A stretch of 64,000 bases of DNA from Dermacentor variabilis (lineage: Eukaryota > Arthropoda > Arachnida > Ixodida > Ixodidae), in the NCBI RefSeq assembly GCF_050947875.1, contig NC_134569.1, positions 200,824,627 to 200,888,626 on the forward strand, read 5' to 3'. The first letter of the stretch is position 1. Every line of letters starts with the position of its first letter. This document shows, piece by piece, positions 59,371 through 64,000 of the stretch. Made by a program: the position numbers and the translations under genes. The notes below the pieces were generated by a model. It was not told where the DNA came from, did not search any database, and was given only the letters and a program-made list of their open reading frames with translations.

Positions 59371-62300
59371 CAGGTGAATCCTGCGACGAGTTGGACAGTT
59401 CTAAAGCACGTGCGTTCGGTGCTTAAGTGGACACAAAAGCTAAGCACTAAAGTTTTGACTGACAGAGGGTACTTTCAAAACTCTATTCTCGTCAATTTCG
59501 CGTCGAGAGGTTGATTATTAGAACCCGAAGGCCAATGCTCCGGTACGTCAGTGTGACGTCCCAGATATCCAATGTATTCAGCCAGCAAAGTTCCCGAGAC
59601 TTCCCCTTCTGTTGCGTTTCCAGAATGGCGTTGCGCACGTCACTGCGATGCGCGAGGGCACGTGTCCGTGTCGCAATGTTGCGCAATCGCACAGTCTGCT
59701 GTCTCATTTCTCGTTCTCTCGAAGTGCTTGTGATTCTGCTGCTGCGATCACTTTTATACTCCGCAACTATACGCCCTCTCACACGGAATTAAGGCAAACC
59801 CCACTCTTTTTACCATTCAGCGAAATGTTTATACTAGATGGGAAAATGTCTCTGTAGAAAGGAATCAGCCTTTGTTTTGCGGAAGATAGCAAGGATTTCT
59901 CAAAAAAAAAAAAAAATTCTTATTTGACTAACGGTGGAAAAGAGCGTTTTAGCGACTTGCAGATTTCATAAGTTACAAGGCCTCTCACTATAAAACTCAA
60001 CGCAATGTTATCCGCCAAACTTTTTTTCCATAAATCTACGCCACCAATACTATCCGCCCCAAGGAAGTTAAATTTATGGCGTCCATAGTATGCTATTGAA
60101 TAATTGCCAAACTTTGATATGTTTGAGCAACTGCCTTTGACTGACCCCGAAATTAGATTTCCTATGGCGGGGGGTGGGGGGGGGGTGCATTTAGCGAAGA
60201 CGGTGTGGCAGAAAAATATTTCTGACAGCTTTTTAATGGTTTCTCGCAAACTAAAGAAAAAGAGAGGTATGCAGCTACACCACGTATTTATTTCGGTGTA
60301 AAATCTCAAAACTGCCGAAATTGCAAAAATTCCGCAAATTGGAATGTTTTAGAAAAGCTTTTAAACAAAAAACTATCGTGGACGTTTTTTATACATATCT
60401 TAAACAATACCCATCTAGGATCGGTAAGCGTAGTATACTGCAAAAAGAAAACATGCGGCATTATATTACTTTAAGTGAGAAAATCGAGCCCCTATTACGA
60501 CCAATGTATGGTCATCCCAACGACGCGTCTCGTTCTAATAATAAAATAAAAATCACGCTCATATGGAATTCTGAACTTATTCTTCTTGTTGGAGTAAAGA
60601 AGAGTGACTCAGATTGTGTGTTTCTTGCCTCTTTCTAGCCAGGGAATGAATCGAGCATGAGTTTTCGCAGCTGCTCCGTCCGTATTCCTACTACGATCGT
60701 TGACGTAGCAAGCACGCGAGAAAGCGTACAGCAAGTTCTTAAAGACTTGGGGGAAAACTATTTCTAACAATGATCTCTAATTACATCTGCTATCTCAAAT
60801 GCTCCCCGTGTAGGTGAACGATGCACCAGCTCAGTGGGAAAGCGCGTTGACGCCACTGCAGTGGCTGAGCCATCTGGGCATGTTCGCATGAGGACATTCG
60901 CAAGACGGGTCCCGAATATTTTCTATTCTTACTTAAATTTTTATATTAGGCATAAAAAAGAAAAACATTCCACACCGAAGAACTGCGACTTCTTTTCCAA
61001 CGCACTTTATTTTCTTCACATACAAGAGATCTTAACTGAGACAAGCTGGAGGAAATCTCGTTATCGAATCGCAAGACGCTGGAAATCATAAAAGCGCTTG
61101 CCGTAGAAAAGACAGTTTCCTACACGTTGGCCTTTTTATTCCGCTTTTATGCCCACTCTTACACGGAATGAAGGCCCACTGAATTAAGTCAAACTGAATC
61201 ATTAGGTAGCCCCATATTTGCAAACCTTGAGCAGAAATTATAAATAAAGAAATTACAATTCGTACGATTTGCTTTACGCCGCGTAGCTTCCAGTTTCTTG
61301 CATTCGCGGACTACATGCAGACGCGCAGTACAAAAGTGTGCGCTTCGGCTCCGCAGCTTTGGCTGTGCTGCCACATAAAGTCGTCGGAAGTTGTCACCGG
61401 GTGTAGTACGTATTCGCCGATGAGCAATGGACTACACGCCATCAAAATCCATGACGTCACGACGGACTGGAGCGTGATGCTCAAGGTGGCGGAGCCCACG
61501 TTTTTCGATTTGGCATTCAATCGTTAGTACAGGTCATCGAGACCCCTGCCACGGTAAGAGTCTTCATTCTCTTCTTTCTCTCTTCTTTCTTTTATTGTAG
61601 AAAGGTAATTTACTAATGTGTGTCAAGTTGTTTTTCAAATCAGTCTCCGTTTGAGTTAGCAACGCATGTGCGTCAAATTCATCCGGTACGTCAGACAACG
61701 CGTCGGAAAGATGGTGGTTCCACATGTTAGCAGCTGTAGGAAACCACGAGGGATGTACCGTTGGCACGACATTGTCGTTCAGTGGATCAGATGGGCTTTT
61801 GGGCACAAAAGGTATTTTTTTTTACTAGCACAGAACTGTACGTCGCCGTGTCCCGCTTCTGAAAAAAAAAAACGGTAATTAAAAGCCTGCGCGGCCTAAT
61901 TGCGGTCAGCGTGGGACGGTGCAAACGCCAGGGTCCTTCTTGTGGCATAAGCTGTAAAATGAACGCGGTCGCGTGAGTTTTTCGGCTCTGATTGAGAAGA
62001 TAAAACAAACAAACCAAATACTACATGCGTTAAGGTTTGGTCCATGGGCGCTTACGCTCATACCTGCGTACGAGTAATAAAAGGCGATAACTTTGCCAAA
62101 CTGCGTCAGGACTGATCTCCACTGGTGCCGCCAGGGTGGAAATACCGGCGTGTTACGCACTAAAGCGAGATATGACTGAACACTGTAATTGTTTGCGTTA
62201 TTCGCAATTCATCTCCTTTCATCTATCAAATACTGCTCGCTGCCCTTTACAGCTGAGGCACGGCCGCATGGAAACGACGGACTGAAGTAGGCCTTTTCAA

Positions 62301-64000
62301 CTTTAACGAGGAGACGGAACAAAGACGGTATAGCGGAATGTGAATGAATGAAACTTGGACGGCAGGCGAAAAAGCTACACAAAGTTGTTGGTTGAGTGCC
62401 TGTGGATCCATACATAAAGTTAGCGTGACAGCGAACAATCAACCACGATATTGCACAGTTTAAAACGATAATGGAAACTATAAAAGCAGGGTATTGTATT
62501 TTTTTTTCAGGTTCTAGAACTTGACCATTTTATTATACCTTTCGGAAAAGATTGAAGCAAAATAAGCAGTTCTTTGAATGCGACGTATTGGGGGACCCAC
62601 CAACATCCACTGGCAATAAGGAATGCACTGGATTTACCGAGACGTTATTGTTATAATGACGCGTCAAATGTGCTTCCCTCCTTCCCATTCAAAAGAAATG
62701 GGAAACGAAAGTGCGAAAGAAAACACTGCTCGGTTGAAGCGAAGGCCCAATTCAAGGACTTTCACACTGGAATAGCGAAATAGTTCTTATTGAATATTGT
62801 ACAATATATGAGAAGCGAGTCGATCTCAGAGCATCGTCTCACAGCAGACGCATTTTCCCGAGTTCTACTCCCATTGCACGAAGTAACTGAATGACGCGCA
62901 ATAACGCCTAAATTGGAGTTTGCACTCGACTGTTCCCTAAATGCACGGTATTATAGGCCACGGCCTCAGTGTATGAAGTGCATCATACAAAACTCGTTGA
63001 AAGCGAGCCTCATCTAAGAAAAAAATCAATGGGAGAGACATTCGTTATGTGGTGGTGCGTTTCGTTTGGCTACACTCTGCGCAGCTCCACAACGTACTTA
63101 GACAGAACGGGCGTTTTATTGCGGCTTATGTACAAAAAGCCAGTTGGACAAGTCGCGAAATGGCAAATACAGAACGGCACGACAAAACGTCGCTGCGATG
63201 GTAACGGGTGGGCGAACAACCATATTTTGCAAGTGTGTCTCTCGAACGGGTGTGACCAATGGTAAATCAAAACAAAAAGACGCTACGCTAGTATAAGGTT
63301 CCACGTGAAAGTAAGACTGGCGCGGATACCGCAAAACGTTGGAACATCGCTCGTCTTCGCCGCCACGCGCGTGACGACGCCTAGCGGCCTACTTGGCTGC
63401 GAACGAGGAGGGGGAGGGCTGAGCTGGGAAGACCGCATACTAAAAGAGAAATTGGGGGGAGGGAGCGGAATGGGGGAGGAGCGTGCCCGGTATGCCATCC
63501 CCAGGATAGGCGACTGGTCCGATCACGACGCTGGAACATGTAGCATCATGCGCGACGTCACGCACGACATTCTCTTCGGGAAAAACGTCCGTATGGTAAG
63601 AAACGGCCCTCCAACATTACCCGATTCATTTCGAAACGCTCGGGCTTTCACGGTAGTCCAGAGTCTCGAGACGAAAGAATAAAGCAGAACACACTGAAAC
63701 GCCCTCCGTCACGCACAGCGGGCATTGGTGGCGAGCCAGGATCGAGAGGCATGCATTCCGAAGCCGCGTGTGTGAGGACTTGCAGCGATAAGGCAAATAC
63801 GCACCGCGTCTGTGTAATAGCGCCCGGCGCGGTGTTAACAACCTCCGAGAAGCTGCGAAATATCTGATAAAGGAGGTTGCGCGGCCCTCTCCGCTGTGCC
63901 CCGTGACGGCTGGAAGGACGAGCTGCAGTACGCGGACACCGCGCAGACGAAGCGATATGCGAAGGCAGGCAGCCCGAAGCCGCTCTTCCCGCTGTCGTCA
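59371..64000. other. Unassigned DNA to window end
   Basis: No gene is recognised. A phrase of about 30 bases around cactcttacacggaat (61152) recurs as ccctctcacacggaat (59771) and may mark a dispersed repeat. There is a G-rich run at 60167-60187 and A-tracts at 59901-59913 and 61862-61871. The frames 60321-60638 (+), 61315-61527 (+) and 63305-63682 (+) show no domain I can name. 63350-64000 is moderately GC-rich. Confidence 0.35.

Noticed and set aside
60816..60890. tRNA-like phrase agctcagtgggaaagcgcg
   Set aside because: A D-arm-like stretch only. No B box at the expected distance.

Overview
This window reads as non-coding, repeat-dense eukaryotic DNA. The best fit is a chelicerate, most probably a hard (ixodid) tick. 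Three things point there: a tRNA-derived SINE family with at least five copies; RTE-, CR1- and I-like LINE remnants plus a Penelope-like element; and abundant microsatellites in AT/GC-neutral intergenic sequence with no operon-like gene packing. The species call rests on recognising repeat families and was not checked by search. I found no host protein-coding gene that I can defend, no rRNA, no functional tRNA and no CRISPR array. Most open frames are short chance frames.

Layout. 1-5 kb: two RTE-type LINE 3' ends. The first is split by two inserted elements that share a short terminal inverted repeat, one of them filled with a 78-bp tandem array. 5-13 kb: mostly unassigned DNA with microsatellites (GATA, TA/TG), a 39-bp LINE tail with a clear target-site duplication, and a 34-bp hairpin. 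13.7-18.6 kb: a structurally complete but gag-only LTR retrotransposon on the minus strand, with two LTRs and a 4-5 bp target duplication. It sits inside a dispersed repeat whose uninterrupted relative lies only 0.6 kb away. 19.3-22.8 kb: an element bounded by 90-bp inverted repeats that carries two tandem degenerate THAP zinc-finger coding segments and a 356-bp foldback. 25.4-26.7 kb: a 5'-truncated CR1-like LINE. 28.0-29.3, 38.6-39.3, 45.6-46.5 and 54.8-56.5 kb: RNase H / C-terminal parts of I-like LINEs. 33.7-34.7 kb: a Penelope-like element with a nearly intact GIY-YIG endonuclease end. 52.7-54.7 kb: interlocking inverted repeats around a promoter-like cassette (duplicated E-box + CRE, TATA box, antisense tRNA-like unit). 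55.1-55.6 kb: a head-to-head inverted SINE pair inserted into a LINE with its target duplication preserved. 57.3 kb: a 128-bp tandem duplication. 59.2 kb: a 177-bp hairpin MITE.

How the parts relate. The sequence records layers of insertion: SINE into LINE, TIR elements into RTE, LTR element into a dispersed repeat. Machinery is mostly separated from its substrates. The LTR element has gag but no visible pol, the TIR elements have no transposase, and the SINEs have no partner LINE that can be proven here. The GC-rich patches (2.3-2.9, 24.0-24.3, 34.8-35.0, 51.2-52.1, 58.5-59.1 kb) could be promoter CpG islands of unseen host genes or TE promoters. The sequence alone does not decide.
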